56,446 nt of DNA from Rhizobium phaseoli (GCF_003985125.1 NZ_ML133592.1:1-56446), one strand, 5' to 3'; shown: positions 46,410 through 55,953, counted from the stretch's first letter. The notes: generated by a model from the letters alone, not told the origin. Program-made: numbers and translations.

Positions 46410-47057
46410 ATGGCAAGCGCCGACCAATTGATCAACGCCTTCACGACGCTTCTCGTCACCATCGATCCGCCGGGCCTCGCACCCATCTTCCTGGGGCTGA
46501 CCACCGGCATGAGCAGAGCCCAGCGCACCCAGGTGGCGCTGCGCGGCTCGACCATCGCCTTCATCATCCTCGCCGTCTTCGCGCTGTTCGGGGCCGGCGT
46601 GCTCGGCGTGCTCGGCATTTCGATCGGCGCCTTCCGCATCGCCGGCGGCCTGCTGCTCTTCTGGATCGCCTTCGAGATGGTGTTCGAGCGGCGCCAAGAG
46701 CGCAAGGAGAAGGCGAGCGAGGCTGCCGTCACCAAGGATCATATCGAGAATATCGCTGTCTTTCCCCTCGCTTTGCCGCTGATCGCCGGCCCGGGTGCGA
46801 TCTCGGCGACGATCCTGCTTGCCGGCACGCTGCCGACCTCCGTCGAAAAAGCCCAACTGATCGCCGTCATCGCCGCCAATCTGCTGCTGACCTTCCTCAT
46901 GCTGCTGATTGCCGAAAGGCTCGACCGCTTCCTCGGGGTCACCGGCCGGGCGATCCTGACACGCCTCCTTGGCGTCATCCTCGCCGCCCTTGCGGTGCAG
47001 TTCGTCGTCGACGGCGCGAAAGCGGCGCTCAATCTGATCAGCGCGACGCCGCACTAA
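46410..47057 (+). CDS. MarC-family integral membrane protein
   Basis: This inner-membrane protein of 215 residues has about six segments, in the MarC/YchE family. The first segments read LLVTIDPPGLAPIFLGLTTG and, in the middle, LPLIAGPGAISATILLAG, the conserved family part. The ATG at 46410 follows GGAGAG. The family is of unclear function; an old link with multiple antibiotic resistance is not supported for most members. It is convergent with ssb, with a hairpin between them. Confidence 0.87.
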   Translation: MASADQLINAFTTLLVTIDPPGLAPIFLGLTTGMSRAQRTQVALRGSTIAFIILAVFALFGAGVLGVLGISIGAFRIAGGLLLFWIAFEMVFERRQERKEKASEAAVTKDHIENIAVFPLALPLIAGPGAISATILLAGTLPTSVEKAQLIAVIAANLLLTFLMLLIAERLDRFLGVTGRAILTRLLGVILAALAVQFVVDGAKAALNLISATPH

Positions 47058-47095
47058 CAACGGCGCCGGCGGTAACATCTTAGCTGGAAAACAGA

Positions 47096-47129
47096 GAGAG
47101 CATGGTGCCGTTCAGGACACCATGCTCTC
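47096..47129. terminator. Bidirectional-type terminator between marC and ssb
   Basis: GAGAGCATGGTG (47096-47107) pairs perfectly with CACCATGCTCTC (47118-47129) over a 10-nt loop. It lies midway between two convergent stops and could serve both genes. Confidence 0.7.
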
Positions 47130-47159
47130 AGCTGCTTATAAAGTCAGAACCATGATCGA

Positions 47160-47675
47160 TCAGAACGGGATGTCGTCGTCGAGATCGCGCGAGAAGTTGC
47201 CGCCGCCACCGCCGCGGCTCGGCGATGAAGAGGGAGCCGGGGCGCCGTAATCGTCGCCGTAATCATTGTTGCTGCTGCCGCCGCGGCCGCCGCCGAAGCC
47301 GGAGCTTGCGCCGCCGCCATCGCCGCGGCCGTCGAGCATCGTCAGCGTCGAGCTGAAGCCCTGCAGCACCACTTCCGTCGAGTAGCGGTCCTGGCCCTGC
47401 TGGTCCTGCCACTTGCGGGTCTGCAACTGGCCTTCGATATAGAGCTTGGCGCCCTTCTTCACATATTGCTCGACGACCTTGCACAGGCCTTCGTTGAAGA
47501 CGACGACGGTGTGCCATTCGGTCTTTTCGCGGCGTTCGCCGGAATTGCGGTCACGCCAGGTCTCCGAGGTCGCGATACGAAGATTGGCGATCGGCCGGCC
47601 ATCCTGAGTACGGCGGATTTCGGGATCTGCACCCACGTTTCCAACCAGAATTACCTTGTTCACGCTACCAGCCAT
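47160..47675 (-). CDS. ssb: Single-stranded DNA-binding protein
   Basis: The protein has an OB fold (SVNKVILVGNVGADPEIRR, about residues 4-22), a glycine-rich linker and the acidic tip DLDDDIPF that binds partner proteins. It is 171 residues long. The start at 47675 fits the family; an in-frame extension to 47777 crosses upstream spacer sequence and is not used. It is divergent from uvrA with an SOS box between them, so damage induction is likely. Confidence 0.94.
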   Translation of the reverse strand: MAGSVNKVILVGNVGADPEIRRTQDGRPIANLRIATSETWRDRNSGERREKTEWHTVVVFNEGLCKVVEQYVKKGAKLYIEGQLQTRKWQDQQGQDRYSTEVVLQGFSSTLTMLDGRGDGGGASSGFGGGRGGSSNNDYGDDYGAPAPSSSPSRGGGGGNFSRDLDDDIPF

Positions 47676-47818
47676 GCTTCTCACCCTGCCTGCCGCCCTG
47701 CCCGGCGGCGTTAATCGATCAGCGCACCTTAAACCATCGCGGACCGCCAATGCGCGGAAACGGTCGTTCATCCACATGTTTCTCCATCAGAAAGCCGCAT
47801 GCATTCATCAGGAATTTT

Positions 47819-47833
47819 GTTCTTTATTTGTTC
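47819..47833. promoter_or_regulatory. LexA (SOS) box of the alphaproteobacterial type
   Basis: GTTCTTTATTTGTTC matches the GTTC-N7-GTTC consensus exactly. It lies 144 bp before the ssb start and 125 bp before the uvrA start, in the divergent gap. Repression of both genes by LexA is the simple reading. Confidence 0.85.
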
Positions 47834-47957
47834 TAGTTTATCCGTATGATCCTGTCAACAGAATCGAAAACCTTGAAGCTTCCAGGATATTCAGCCTCGA
47901 CTCGCCCGCCGGCATCACTAAATAAGGGCTGTTATCCAGAAAACCAAAGCAGAGACG

Positions 47958-50879
47958 ATGAGCGAACTGAAGACGATCTCCATCCGCGGCGCGCGCGAGC
48001 ACAATCTGAAGAGCATCGATCTCGATCTGCCGCGCAACAAGCTGATCGTCATGACCGGTCTTTCGGGCTCGGGCAAATCCTCGCTCGCCTTCGACACGAT
48101 CTACGCCGAAGGCCAGCGGCGCTATGTCGAGAGCCTGTCGGCCTATGCCCGGCAGTTCCTCGAAATGATGCAGAAGCCCGATGTCGACCAGATCGACGGC
48201 CTGTCGCCTGCCATTTCGATCGAGCAGAAGACCACCTCGCGCAACCCGCGCTCGACGGTCGGCACCGTCACCGAGATCTACGACTATATGCGCCTGCTCT
48301 TTGCCCGCGTCGGCGTTCCCTATTCGCCGGCGACCGGCCTGCCGATCGAGAGCCAGACTGTCAGCCAGATGGTCGACCGTATCCTCGCTTTCGGCGAAGG
48401 CACCCGTCTTTATATTCTCGCGCCGCTCGTGCGCGGGCGCAAGGGCGAATACAAGAAGGAACTGGCGGAGCTGATGAAGAAGGGCTTCCAGCGCGTCAAG
48501 GTGGACGGCCAATTCTACGAGATCGCCGAGGCGCCTGTTCTCGACAAGAAATACAAGCACGACATCGACGTCGTCGTCGACCGCATCGTTGTGCGCTCCG
48601 ATGTCGCGGCGCGCCTGGCCGACAGCCTGGAGACCTGCCTGAAGCTCGCCGACGGGCTGGCGGTCGCCGAATTCGCCGACAAGCCGCTTCCGCCGGAAGA
48701 GACCGCTGCCGGCGGTTCGGCCAACAAGTCGCTTAACGAAACGCATGAGCGCGTGCTGTTTTCGGAGAAGTTCGCCTGCCCGGTTTCGGGTTTCACCATC
48801 CCGGAGATCGAACCCCGGCTCTTCTCGTTCAACAATCCCTTCGGCGCCTGCCCGACCTGCGACGGTCTCGGCGCCCAGCAGAAGATCGACCCTGACCTGA
48901 TCGTGCCCGAACCCGAGCGGACGCTGCGCGACGGGGCGATCGCACCCTGGGCCAAATCGACTTCGCCCTATTACAATCAGACGCTGGAAGCGCTCGGCAA
49001 ACATTACGGCTTCAAGCTCGGCACCCGCTGGAACGATCTTTCCGACGAGGCCAAGGATGTGATCCTCAACGGCACCGACGACAAGATCGAATTCCATTAC
49101 GCCGACGGCGCGCGCTCCTACACGACCCACAAGAACTTCGAGGGCATCATCACCAATCTCGAGCGCCGCTGGAAGGAGACGGATTCCGCCTGGGCGCGCG
49201 AGGACATCGAGCGTTTCATGTCGGCCGCTCCCTGCCCTTCCTGCAACGGCTATCGCCTGAAACCCGAGGCGCTGGCGGTGAAGATCAACAGGCTGCATAT
49301 CGGCGAAGTGACCGAGATGTCGATCCGCGTTGCGCGCGACTGGTTCGAGACGCTGCCGGCCAGCTTTAACGCCAAGCAGAACGAGATCGCCGTGCGTATC
49401 CTTAAAGAGATCCGCGACCGGCTGCGCTTCCTCAACGATGTCGGCCTGGAGTATCTGAGCCTATCGCGCAATTCCGGCACGCTGTCGGGCGGCGAAAGCC
49501 AGCGCATCCGCCTCGCCTCGCAGATCGGCTCGGGCTTGACCGGCGTGCTTTACGTGCTCGACGAGCCGTCGATCGGCCTGCATCAGCGCGACAATGCCCG
49601 ATTGCTCGACACGCTGAAGCACCTGCGCGATATCGGCAATACGGTCATCGTCGTCGAGCATGACGAGGATGCGATCCTGACGGCGGACGACGTCGTCGAC
49701 ATCGGCCCGGCGGCAGGCATCCATGGCGGCCAGGTCATCGCCCATGGCACGCCGCAGGATATCATGGACAATCCGAAGTCGCTGACCGGCAAATATCTCT
49801 CGGGCGAACTCGGCGTGCCGGTTCCAGACGAGCGCCGCAAGCCGAAGACGGGTCGGGAGATCAAGGTCGTCGGCGCGCGCGGCAACAATTTGAAGAATGT
49901 CACCGCCTCGATCCCGCTCGGCGTCTTCACAGCGGTGACCGGCGTTTCCGGCGGCGGCAAGTCCACCTTCCTGATCGAGACGCTGTATAAATCGGCGGCG
50001 CGCCGCGTCATGGGTGCGCGCGAAATCCCCGCCGATCATGACCGGATTGACGGTTTCGAGCATATCGACAAGGTGATCGACATCGACCAGTCGCCGATCG
50101 GCCGCACGCCGCGCTCGAACCCGGCGACCTATACCGGCGCCTTCACGCCGATCCGCGACTGGTTCGCCGGCCTGCCGGAAGCCAAGGCGCGCGGCTATCA
50201 GCCGGGCCGCTTCTCCTTCAACGTCAAGGGCGGACGCTGCGAAGCCTGCCAGGGCGACGGCGTCATCAAGATCGAGATGCACTTCCTGCCCGATGTCTAC
50301 GTCACCTGCGACGTCTGCCACGGCAAGCGCTATAACAGAGAGACGCTCGACGTCACCTTCAAGCAGAAATCGATCGCCGACGTGCTCGATATGACGGTGG
50401 AGGAAGGCGTCGATTTCTTCGCGGCGGTACCGGCCGTGCGTGACAAGCTGCAATCGCTGAAGGATGTCGGCCTCGGCTATATCAAGGTCGGCCAGCAGGC
50501 CAATACGCTTTCGGGTGGCGAGGCGCAGCGCGTCAAGCTCGCCAAGGAGCTGTCGAAGCGCTCGACCGGGCGCACGCTTTATATTCTCGACGAACCGACG
50601 ACGGGACTGCATTTCCACGATGTTGCCAAGTTGCTCGAAATGCTGCACGAGCTGGTCAATCAGGGCAATTCGGTTGTGGTGATCGAGCACAATCTCGAAG
50701 TCATCAAGACGGCCGACTGGGTGCTCGATTTCGGCCCCGAGGGCGGCGATGGCGGCGGCGAGATCGTCGCTACCGGCACGCCCGAGGCAATCGTCAAGGA
50801 GAAGCGGTCCTATACCGGACAGTTCCTCAAGGAATTGCTGGAACGGCGACCAGCCAAGAGGGCGGCTGCGGCGGAATGA
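47958..50879 (+). CDS. uvrA: Excinuclease ABC subunit A
   Basis: This is the damage-sensing ATPase of nucleotide excision repair, 973 residues. The first Walker A is GLSGSGKSSLAFD, the second GVSGGGKSTFL; two signature motifs (LSGGESQRIRLASQ, LSGGEAQRVKLAKE) and zinc-binding cysteine pairs (CPTCDG, CEACQGDG, CDVCHGKRY) are present. The start at 47958 is the family start. SOS control is likely from the LexA box upstream. A GNAT gene follows by 19 bp and may be cotranscribed. Confidence 0.95.
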   Translation: MSELKTISIRGAREHNLKSIDLDLPRNKLIVMTGLSGSGKSSLAFDTIYAEGQRRYVESLSAYARQFLEMMQKPDVDQIDGLSPAISIEQKTTSRNPRSTVGTVTEIYDYMRLLFARVGVPYSPATGLPIESQTVSQMVDRILAFGEGTRLYILAPLVRGRKGEYKKELAELMKKGFQRVKVDGQFYEIAEAPVLDKKYKHDIDVVVDRIVVRSDVAARLADSLETCLKLADGLAVAEFADKPLPPEETAAGGSANKSLNETHERVLFSEKFACPVSGFTIPEIEPRLFSFNNPFGACPTCDGLGAQQKIDPDLIVPEPERTLRDGAIAPWAKSTSPYYNQTLEALGKHYGFKLGTRWNDLSDEAKDVILNGTDDKIEFHYADGARSYTTHKNFEGIITNLERRWKETDSAWAREDIERFMSAAPCPSCNGYRLKPEALAVKINRLHIGEVTEMSIRVARDWFETLPASFNAKQNEIAVRILKEIRDRLRFLNDVGLEYLSLSRNSGTLSGGESQRIRLASQIGSGLTGVLYVLDEPSIGLHQRDNARLLDTLKHLRDIGNTVIVVEHDEDAILTADDVVDIGPAAGIHGGQVIAHGTPQDIMDNPKSLTGKYLSGELGVPVPDERRKPKTGREIKVVGARGNNLKNVTASIPLGVFTAVTGVSGGGKSTFLIETLYKSAARRVMGAREIPADHDRIDGFEHIDKVIDIDQSPIGRTPRSNPATYTGAFTPIRDWFAGLPEAKARGYQPGRFSFNVKGGRCEACQGDGVIKIEMHFLPDVYVTCDVCHGKRYNRETLDVTFKQKSIADVLDMTVEEGVDFFAAVPAVRDKLQSLKDVGLGYIKVGQQANTLSGGEAQRVKLAKELSKRSTGRTLYILDEPTTGLHFHDVAKLLEMLHELVNQGNSVVVIEHNLEVIKTADWVLDFGPEGGDGGGEIVATGTPEAIVKEKRSYTGQFLKELLERRPAKRAAAAE

Positions 50880-50898
50880 CAATGAGGCTGGGGTCACG

Positions 50899-51315
50899 AT
50901 GCTGACGGCAGCCGCCTATCGCCCCTATACCGAACTCTTCGGCTCGCCACCGATCCCGGTGACGGAAGACTACACGCCACGGATCGAACGCGGCGAGGTG
51001 TGGCTGCGTGACATCGACGGCGAAATCGCCGGCCTCACGGTGGTCGAACGGCATTCGGATCACCTCATGCTGTTCAGCATCGCGGTCCCGCCGGCCTTTC
51101 AAGGCGCCGGCCACGGGCTGGCGATGCTCGAATGGCTGGAGGCCAAGGCGCGCGAATGGGTGCTGCCTGAGATCCGGCTCTATACCAATGCCAGGATGGA
51201 GCGGAACATCGCGCTTTATCGCGCCTTCGGATTTCAGGAAACGGGTCGCCGACCGAACCTGTATCCGCCAGGATGGACCCTCGTCGACATGACGAAAGAG
51301 ATAGATGCGGCCTGA
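50899..51315 (+). CDS. GNAT-family N-acetyltransferase
   Basis: This 138-residue acetyltransferase shows the acetyl-CoA loop in SIAVPPAFQGAGHGLAMLEW and a C-terminal YRAFGFQETGRR. The acceptor is unknown. The ATG at 50899 has GAGGCTGGGG ahead. It follows uvrA closely, and the next gene starts 23 bp past its stop, so the three may be one unit. Confidence 0.85.
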   Translation: MLTAAAYRPYTELFGSPPIPVTEDYTPRIERGEVWLRDIDGEIAGLTVVERHSDHLMLFSIAVPPAFQGAGHGLAMLEWLEAKAREWVLPEIRLYTNARMERNIALYRAFGFQETGRRPNLYPPGWTLVDMTKEIDAA

Positions 51316-51338
51316 TGGCTGCCAACTGGGAGGACGAC

Positions 51339-52145
51339 ATGACGAAATCCGGCACTATCCGCACCGGCATCGGCGGCTGGACCTTCGAGCCGTGGCGCGG
51401 GCATTTCTTTCCCGATGACCTCAAACAGAAGGACGAGCTGCATTATGCCAGCCGCCAGCTGAAGGTCATCGAGGTCAATGGCACCTATTACAGCACCCAG
51501 AAGCCGGCCGTCTTTGCCAAATGGGCGGCCGATGTGCCCGAAGGTTTCATCTTTTCGCTGAAGGCGACGCGGTTCGTCACCAACCGGCGGGTGCTCGCCG
51601 AAGCCGGGGAATCGATGGAGCGGTTCCTGTCATCTGGAATTAGCGAGCTCGGCGATCATCTCGGGCCGCTGCTCTGGCAGTTCGCGCCGACGAAGAAGTT
51701 CGATCCGGACGATTTCGAGGCCTTCCTGAAGCTGCTGCCGGCAAAACAGGACGGGCTGGCGCTTCGCCACGTCGTCGAGGTCCGCCACGATTCCTTCAAG
51801 GTGCCGGAATTCGTCGCCCTGCTTGCCAAATATGGCGTGGCGCCGGTTTGCGCCGAACATTTCGAATATCCGATGATCGCCGACGTCACGGCCGATTTCG
51901 TCTATGCCCGGCTGCAGAAAGGATCGGACGACATTGCGACCTGCTATCCCGACAAGGACTTGAAGGCCTGGGCGGAGCGGCTCGAGACTTGGGCGGAAGG
52001 CAAGGTCCCCGATGATCTGCCGCTGATCGATAAAGGGCGCGAGGTCAAGGTCGAGCCGCGCGACGTCTTCGCCTTCATGATCCATGAGGGCAAGGTGAAT
52101 GCACCGCATGGGGCAATCGCCCTGCAGAAACTGCTGACGAAATAA
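51339..52145 (+). CDS. DUF72 domain protein
   Basis: This is a 268-residue TIM-barrel-like protein of the DUF72 (YecE) family. The start reads IRTGIGGWTFEPWRG and the middle FSLKATRFVTNRR and LGPLLWQFAPTKKF, all typical. The start at 51339 has GGGAGG upstream and is better than the ATG at 51315 that overlaps the GNAT stop. No reaction is established for this family. It is convergent with nnr, 6 bp away. Confidence 0.87.
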   Translation: MTKSGTIRTGIGGWTFEPWRGHFFPDDLKQKDELHYASRQLKVIEVNGTYYSTQKPAVFAKWAADVPEGFIFSLKATRFVTNRRVLAEAGESMERFLSSGISELGDHLGPLLWQFAPTKKFDPDDFEAFLKLLPAKQDGLALRHVVEVRHDSFKVPEFVALLAKYGVAPVCAEHFEYPMIADVTADFVYARLQKGSDDIATCYPDKDLKAWAERLETWAEGKVPDDLPLIDKGREVKVEPRDVFAFMIHEGKVNAPHGAIALQKLLTK

Positions 52146-52151
52146 ATCGAA

Positions 52152-53624
52152 CTACAACGGCAGTACCGCCGCTGCGAGATCTTCCGCCGTCAGGCCTTTG
52201 CCGGCGCGGCGGGCGGCCTCTCCATGCAGCCAGACGCCGGCGGCCGCCGCCTCGAAGGCCGGCAGTCCCTGGGCGAGCAATCCGCCGATGATGCCGGCGA
52301 GCACATCGCCGGAACCGGCGGTCGCAAGCCAGGCAGGCGCATTGGTATTGATCAATGCGCGGCCGTCCGGCGAGGCGATGACGCTATCGGCGCCTTTATA
52401 GACGATCGCGGCATTGGCCCGGCGGGCGGCGGCCAGGGCCTTGTCGACCTTGCCCAGCGCATCGTCGCCACCGATGTCGGGAAACAGCCGCGAAAATTCG
52501 CCTTCGTGCGGTGTCAGCACCAGGCGCGGCTCGCCTCGGAAAAGATCGAAAAGCTGTTGCGGATCGTCCTTGAACGAGGAGATGCCGTCAGCGTCGAGCA
52601 CCAGCCGGCGATCGGCAAGAGCCGCGACATAGGCGCACGCCCTGGCACCGATACCGAAACCGGGGCCGAGGACGAAGGTCTGCAGCCGGGAGTCCGACAG
52701 CCATTTTTCGAGTTCGGCGGCATCGTCGATCGCATGCAGCATGACGGCTGTGAGATGCGCGGCACTGGCGGCCACCGCCGCATGGGGCGCTGCAATCGTC
52801 ACCAGGCCGGCACCGGCCTTCAGGCCGGAGGCCGCCGACATCCGCGCGGCACCCGTCTTGTCGGCCTCGCCCGAGAAGACGACCAGATGGCCGCGCTTGT
52901 ATTTGTGGGTCTCCAACTGCTCGGGCGGCAGCACGGCCTTCCAGGCATCCGGTTTGTTCTCGGCGATGATACCGCCCGCCTCGGCCCTGACGATGCGGGC
53001 GGGAATGCCGATATCGAACACCGCCAGTTCACCGCAAAGCTCCCTGCCCGGCATCAGCAGATGGCCGGGCTTGCGTGTCATGAAGGTGATGGTGTTGCGC
53101 GCCCGGAAGGCCGCGCCCAGCACCTTGCCGGTGCGGCCGTCGAGACCGGAGGGCAGGTCGATCGAAAGCACGGGGATGTCGGCCACGGCAACCTGCTCGA
53201 CCACGGTGCGGACAGCGGCCGGTACCGGGCGTGCGAGCCCCGCGCCGAACAGACCGTCGACGACGACATCGCCGCTTTCGGGCCGGTAGAGCTCAAGCCC
53301 CTGCCCCTGAAGCGCGCAGCCGGCCCGGGCGCGGGCGGCGTCACCCTTCAGCGTCGCCGGATCGCCCAGATGAAACAACGCGACGTTCGCCCCGCTCTCC
53401 TGCAGATGTCGTGCCGCCACATAGGCGTCGCCGCCATTGTTGCCGGGTCCGCAGAACACGGCCAAACGCAGGGCGCCGGGATAAAGTCGCAACGCGGCGG
53501 CCGCAGTCGCGGCCCCTGCTTTTTCCATCAGCCCGAAACTATCGATTCCGGATTTCGCCGCTGCAGCGTCGACGGCAGCCATCTCGGCGGGTGTGAGGAG
53601 AAGGTCGGACAGATGTTCGCTCAT
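52152..53624 (-). CDS. nnr: Bifunctional NAD(P)H-hydrate repair enzyme
   Basis: It repairs hydrated NAD(P)H. The N-terminal YjeF_N domain (epimerase; CGPGNNGGDAYVAARHL) covers about residues 1-215, and the C-terminal ADP-dependent dehydratase has TPHEGEFSRLFPD, KGADSVIA and ATAGSGDVLAGIIGGLL. The 490 residues from the ATG at 53624 are full length. A reading back to 53912 stays open but carries no family sequence and overlaps the glnB promoter region, so it is rejected. Confidence 0.92.
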   Translation of the reverse strand: MSEHLSDLLLTPAEMAAVDAAAAKSGIDSFGLMEKAGAATAAAALRLYPGALRLAVFCGPGNNGGDAYVAARHLQESGANVALFHLGDPATLKGDAARARAGCALQGQGLELYRPESGDVVVDGLFGAGLARPVPAAVRTVVEQVAVADIPVLSIDLPSGLDGRTGKVLGAAFRARNTITFMTRKPGHLLMPGRELCGELAVFDIGIPARIVRAEAGGIIAENKPDAWKAVLPPEQLETHKYKRGHLVVFSGEADKTGAARMSAASGLKAGAGLVTIAAPHAAVAASAAHLTAVMLHAIDDAAELEKWLSDSRLQTFVLGPGFGIGARACAYVAALADRRLVLDADGISSFKDDPQQLFDLFRGEPRLVLTPHEGEFSRLFPDIGGDDALGKVDKALAAARRANAAIVYKGADSVIASPDGRALINTNAPAWLATAGSGDVLAGIIGGLLAQGLPAFEAAAAGVWLHGEAARRAGKGLTAEDLAAAVLPL

Positions 53625-53892
53625 CAGCCTATTCAATTCAAAAAACGCCCAAAAAACAACCGTCTGCAGCAGCAATGAAAAGCACGCTTTTATGCATTTG
53701 CCTATCTTTTCATCACCACTAGGGACGCTCCCGGATTCGCGGAGAAAGCGGACTTTTTCGGTTTCCGGCACGATTTTTGACGGGAACCCATGTTTTTCCA
53801 CCTCTTCGGTCGCCAAATCGACATGGAATTCCCGGCAAACGCGCCGGTTTTGACAAAATCGACGTCTTTTTTCATCAAGATGGATTTCAAAC

Positions 53893-53908
53893 TGGCACGA
53901 TATCTGCA
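53893..53908 (+). promoter_or_regulatory. Sigma-54 promoter before glnB
   Basis: TGGCACGATATCTGCA gives the -24 GG and -12 GC spaced by 10 nt. It lies 60 bp upstream of glnB, which is known to be NtrC-controlled in Rhizobium. I found no clear NtrC site. The rest of the 344-bp gap between nnr and glnB holds no gene I can support. Confidence 0.75.
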
Positions 53909-53968
53909 TCATATCCGGCGAGCGGGAAACATCCTGCCATAACAGGAGAAGCGGAGAGACATTTTCTC

Positions 53969-54307
53969 ATGAAAAAGATCGAAGCGATCATTAAGCCCTT
54001 CAAGCTGGACGAAGTGAAGGAAGCCCTTCAGGAAGTCGGCCTGCAGGGTATCACAGTCACGGAAGCCAAGGGCTTCGGTCGTCAGAAAGGCCACACGGAA
54101 CTCTACCGCGGCGCCGAATACGTCGTCGACTTCCTGCCAAAGGTGAAGGTCGAGGTCGTACTGGCCGACGAAAACGCGGAGGCCGTCATCGACGCGATCC
54201 GCAAGGCGGCGCAGACCGGCCGCATCGGCGACGGAAAGATCTTCGTCTCCAATGTCGAAGAGGTTATCCGCATCCGCACCGGCGAGACCGGCATCGATGC
54301 CATCTGA
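53969..54307 (+). CDS. glnB: Nitrogen regulatory protein PII
   Basis: This 112-residue signal protein reports nitrogen and carbon state and acts on the GlnD/GlnE/NtrB network. The uridylylated tyrosine is Y51 in TELYRGAEYVVDFLPKVK. GDGKIFVSNVEEVIRIRTGE gives the C-terminal nucleotide-binding part. The ATG at 53969 follows GGAGAGAC. It is cotranscribed with glnA, a usual arrangement in rhizobia. Confidence 0.95.
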   Translation: MKKIEAIIKPFKLDEVKEALQEVGLQGITVTEAKGFGRQKGHTELYRGAEYVVDFLPKVKVEVVLADENAEAVIDAIRKAAQTGRIGDGKIFVSNVEEVIRIRTGETGIDAI

Positions 54308-54309
54308 CC

Positions 54310-54330
54310 ACTTTGCCTACCGCGCAAAGT
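54310..54330 (+). other. Short hairpin in the glnB-glnA gap
   Basis: ACTTTGC (54310-54316) and GCAAAGT (54324-54330) form a perfect 7-bp stem with a 7-nt loop directly after the glnB stop. There is no T-tract. It may set the ratio of the two gene products. Confidence 0.45.
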
Positions 54331-54385
54331 CCGATACCGTCATCGCGCCCACCTATTGTCATTGCAAATTGGAGGAAGGTATTTA

Positions 54386-55795
54386 ATGGCGACCGCAAGC
54401 GAAATTCTGAAGCAGATCCAGGAAAACGACGTGAAGTTCGTTGATCTGCGTTTCACCGACCCGAAGGGCAAGTTGCAGCATGTGACGATGGACGTTGCCT
54501 GCGTTGACGAAGACATGTTCGCTGACGGCGTGATGTTCGACGGCTCCTCGATCGGTGGCTGGAAGGCCATCAACGAGTCCGACATGGTGCTGATGCCCGA
54601 TACCGAAACGGTGCATATGGACCCGTTCTTCGCTCAGTCGACCATGGTCATCGTCTGCGACATCCTCGATCCGGTCTCCGGCGAGGCCTATAACCGCGAC
54701 CCGCGCGGCACCGCCAAGAAGGCCGAAGCCTATCTCAAGGCCTCCGGCATCGGCGACACGATCTTCGTCGGCCCGGAAGCCGAATTCTTCGTTTTCGACG
54801 ACGTCAAGTATAAGGCAGATCCGTACAATACGGGCTTCAAGCTGGATTCGACCGAACTGCCGTCGAACGACGACACCGATTACGAAACCGGCAACCTCGG
54901 CCATCGTCCGCGGGTCAAGGGCGGCTATTTCCCGGTTCCGCCGGTCGACAGCGCCCAGGATATGCGTTCGGAAATGCTGACGGTTCTCTCCGAAATGGGC
55001 GTCGTCGTCGAAAAGCATCACCATGAAGTGGCAGCCGCCCAGCACGAACTCGGCATCAAGTTCGACACGCTGGTGCGCAACGCCGACAAGATGCAGATCT
55101 ACAAATACGTCGTGCACCAGGTGGCGAACGCCTATGGCAAGACGGCGACCTTCATGCCGAAGCCGATCTTCGGCGACAACGGCTCGGGCATGCACGTGCA
55201 CCAGTCGATCTGGAAGGGCGGCAAGCCGACCTTCGCCGGCGACGAATATGCCGGTCTTTCCGAGAGCTGCCTGTACTATATTGGCGGCATCATCAAGCAT
55301 GCCAAGGCGATCAACGCCTTCACCAACCCGTCGACGAACTCCTACAAGCGTCTCGTTCCGGGTTATGAAGCGCCGGTGCTGCTTGCCTATTCGGCCCGCA
55401 ACCGCTCGGCCTCCTGCCGCATTCCATTCGGCTCCAACCCGAAGGCCAAGCGCGTCGAAGTCCGCTTCCCGGATCCGACCGCCAACCCCTACCTCGCCTT
55501 CGCCGCCATGCTGATGGCCGGCCTCGATGGCATCAAGAACAAGATCCATCCCGGCAAGGCCATGGACAAGGATCTCTACGATCTGCCGCCGAAGGAATTG
55601 AAGAAGATCCCGACCGTCTGCGGTAGCTTGCGCGAAGCGCTCGAAAGCCTCGACAAGGACCGCAAGTTCCTGACCGCCGGCGGCGTCTTCGACGATGATC
55701 AGATCGATGCCTTCATCGAGCTGAAGATGGCAGAGGTGATGCGTTTCGAAATGACGCCGCACCCGGTCGAATACGACATGTACTATTCGGCCTGA
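54386..55795 (+). CDS. glnA: Glutamine synthetase type I
   Basis: The enzyme makes glutamine from glutamate, ammonia and ATP as a dodecamer. It has 469 residues, with MFDGSSIGGWK, FVGPEAEFFVFD, NGSGMHVHQSIWKGGK and NRSASCRIP active-site segments. The adenylylation tyrosine is Y398 in KDLYDLPPKE, so GlnE control is expected. The ATG at 54386 has GGAGGAAGG. A hairpin terminator follows the stop. Confidence 0.96.
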   Translation: MATASEILKQIQENDVKFVDLRFTDPKGKLQHVTMDVACVDEDMFADGVMFDGSSIGGWKAINESDMVLMPDTETVHMDPFFAQSTMVIVCDILDPVSGEAYNRDPRGTAKKAEAYLKASGIGDTIFVGPEAEFFVFDDVKYKADPYNTGFKLDSTELPSNDDTDYETGNLGHRPRVKGGYFPVPPVDSAQDMRSEMLTVLSEMGVVVEKHHHEVAAAQHELGIKFDTLVRNADKMQIYKYVVHQVANAYGKTATFMPKPIFGDNGSGMHVHQSIWKGGKPTFAGDEYAGLSESCLYYIGGIIKHAKAINAFTNPSTNSYKRLVPGYEAPVLLAYSARNRSASCRIPFGSNPKAKRVEVRFPDPTANPYLAFAAMLMAGLDGIKNKIHPGKAMDKDLYDLPPKELKKIPTVCGSLREALESLDKDRKFLTAGGVFDDDQIDAFIELKMAEVMRFEMTPHPVEYDMYYSA

Positions 55796-55808
55796 TCCAG
55801 CGAAGATT

Positions 55809-55834
55809 GAAAGCCCTGGCTTGCCGGGGCTTTC
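55809..55834 (+). terminator. Terminator after glnA
   Basis: GAAAGCCC (55809-55816) pairs with GGGCTTTC (55827-55834), extended inward by TGG/CCG with one wobble. It starts 14 bp after the glnA stop; the T-run is short. Confidence 0.6.
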
Positions 55835-55953
55835 ACCTCCCACGTCACGGACGCAAATGGCGAGGATATGACGTTCATGTGACGGACTGCGCTCAAAAAT
55901 CTTGATTTATGAGCCACCAATCACCAAATTCGGTGATGAAAGGAAGTCGTACC

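Noticed and set aside
53625..53912. In-frame extension of nnr upstream to 53912
   Set aside because: The extension has no family sequence and covers the glnB promoter side; the ATG at 53624 begins the usual YjeF_N sequence.
54383..55843. A 486-codon minus-strand frame opposite glnA
   Set aside because: It mirrors glnA exactly, starts past its terminator and has no family features.
55920..55937. ATCACC/GGTGAT dyad before hspQ as a firm operator
   Set aside because: Six bp per arm is short and no regulator is suggested by context; it is only mentioned with hspQ.
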